From: Candidatus Cloacimonadota bacterium
Lineage (GTDB): Bacteria; Cloacimonadota; Cloacimonadia; Cloacimonadales; WRIO01
NCBI GenBank assembly: GCA_020532185.1
Contig: JAJBBH010000103.1
Location: forward strand, 1-43,451
DNA: 43,451 nucleotides
Direction: 5' to 3'
In this document: piece by piece, positions 43,451 through 43,451 of the stretch
Numbering within the stretch: position 1 is the first letter of the stretch
Layout of the letters: each line of letters starts with the position of its first letter
Made by a program: the position numbers and the translations under genes
Notes under the pieces: model-generated
Told to the model about the DNA's origin: nothing
What the model saw: the letters and a program-made list of their open reading frames with translations, nothing else
Database searches by the model: none

Positions 43451-43451
43451 A

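Overview
The window looks like chromosomal DNA from an uncultured, AT-rich Gram-negative bacterium of the Fibrobacterota-Chlorobiota-Bacteroidota (FCB) neighbourhood. My best guess is Candidatus Cloacimonadota. The reasons are three secreted peptidases ending in YPNP-type C-terminal sorting domains, a long SecA with a coiled-coil insertion and a SEC-C tail, outer-membrane barrel and Mla-type genes, strong GGAGG ribosome sites, and TTGACA-like promoters with very short leaders. The phylum is inferred from protein style, not from a marker search. No rRNA, CRISPR array, integrase or intact insertion sequence is visible.

Layout. (1) 1-629: the tail of an unknown gene, then an intergenic region with a diverged dispersed repeat and two pairs of DnaA-box-like 9-mers. 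(2) 630-6661, minus: a tight four-gene unit (small membrane protein, M1 aminopeptidase, ABC ATPase, clostripain-like peptidase) behind one promoter. (3) 6827-7199, minus: four tRNAs (Ser-TGA, Ser-GCT, Gln-TTG, Gln-CTG). (4) 7431-12334, minus: OB-fold secreted protein, small acidic-tailed protein, ABC exporter, and an asparagine-synthetase homologue that has lost its glutaminase cysteine. (5) 12341-12812: repeat-rich intergenic region. (6) 12813-16341, minus: a heterodimeric ABC exporter pair with complementary degenerate ATP sites. (7) 16499-20943, plus: ankyrin protein, GT2 glycosyltransferase, two sugar-type ABC permeases and an EamA transporter, nearly gapless. (8) 20930-25840, minus: tsaD, a YbbR-like protein and a large peptidase-propeller-barrel outer-membrane protein. 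(9) 25841-26354: repeats and two regulatory regions. (10) 26355-32706, plus: seven genes (pyruvate-kinase C-domain-like protein, nadE, zinc-ribbon TPR protein, ribD, MlaE-like permease, a pseudo-ATPase MlaF-like partner, MFS transporter). (11) 32765-35074: M14 carboxypeptidase with a terminator. (12) 35310-42660, plus: secA, an unknown gene, topA and an FtsX/MacB-type permease. (13) 42957-43323, plus: four tRNAs (fMet, Met, Arg-TCT, His), then a possible gene tail.

How the genes fit together: three secreted peptidases plus several transporters suit an organism living on peptides and amino acids. Envelope maintenance is also well represented (Mla-like pair, barrel protein, ABC exporters, SecA).

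The points most worth a second look are the MlaF-like protein lacking Walker A, signature and H-loop residues beside an intact MlaE-like permease; the asparagine-synthetase homologue with a dead glutaminase site translationally coupled to an exporter; the three-part peptidase/propeller/barrel protein; and intergenic structures with unusual repeat geometry.
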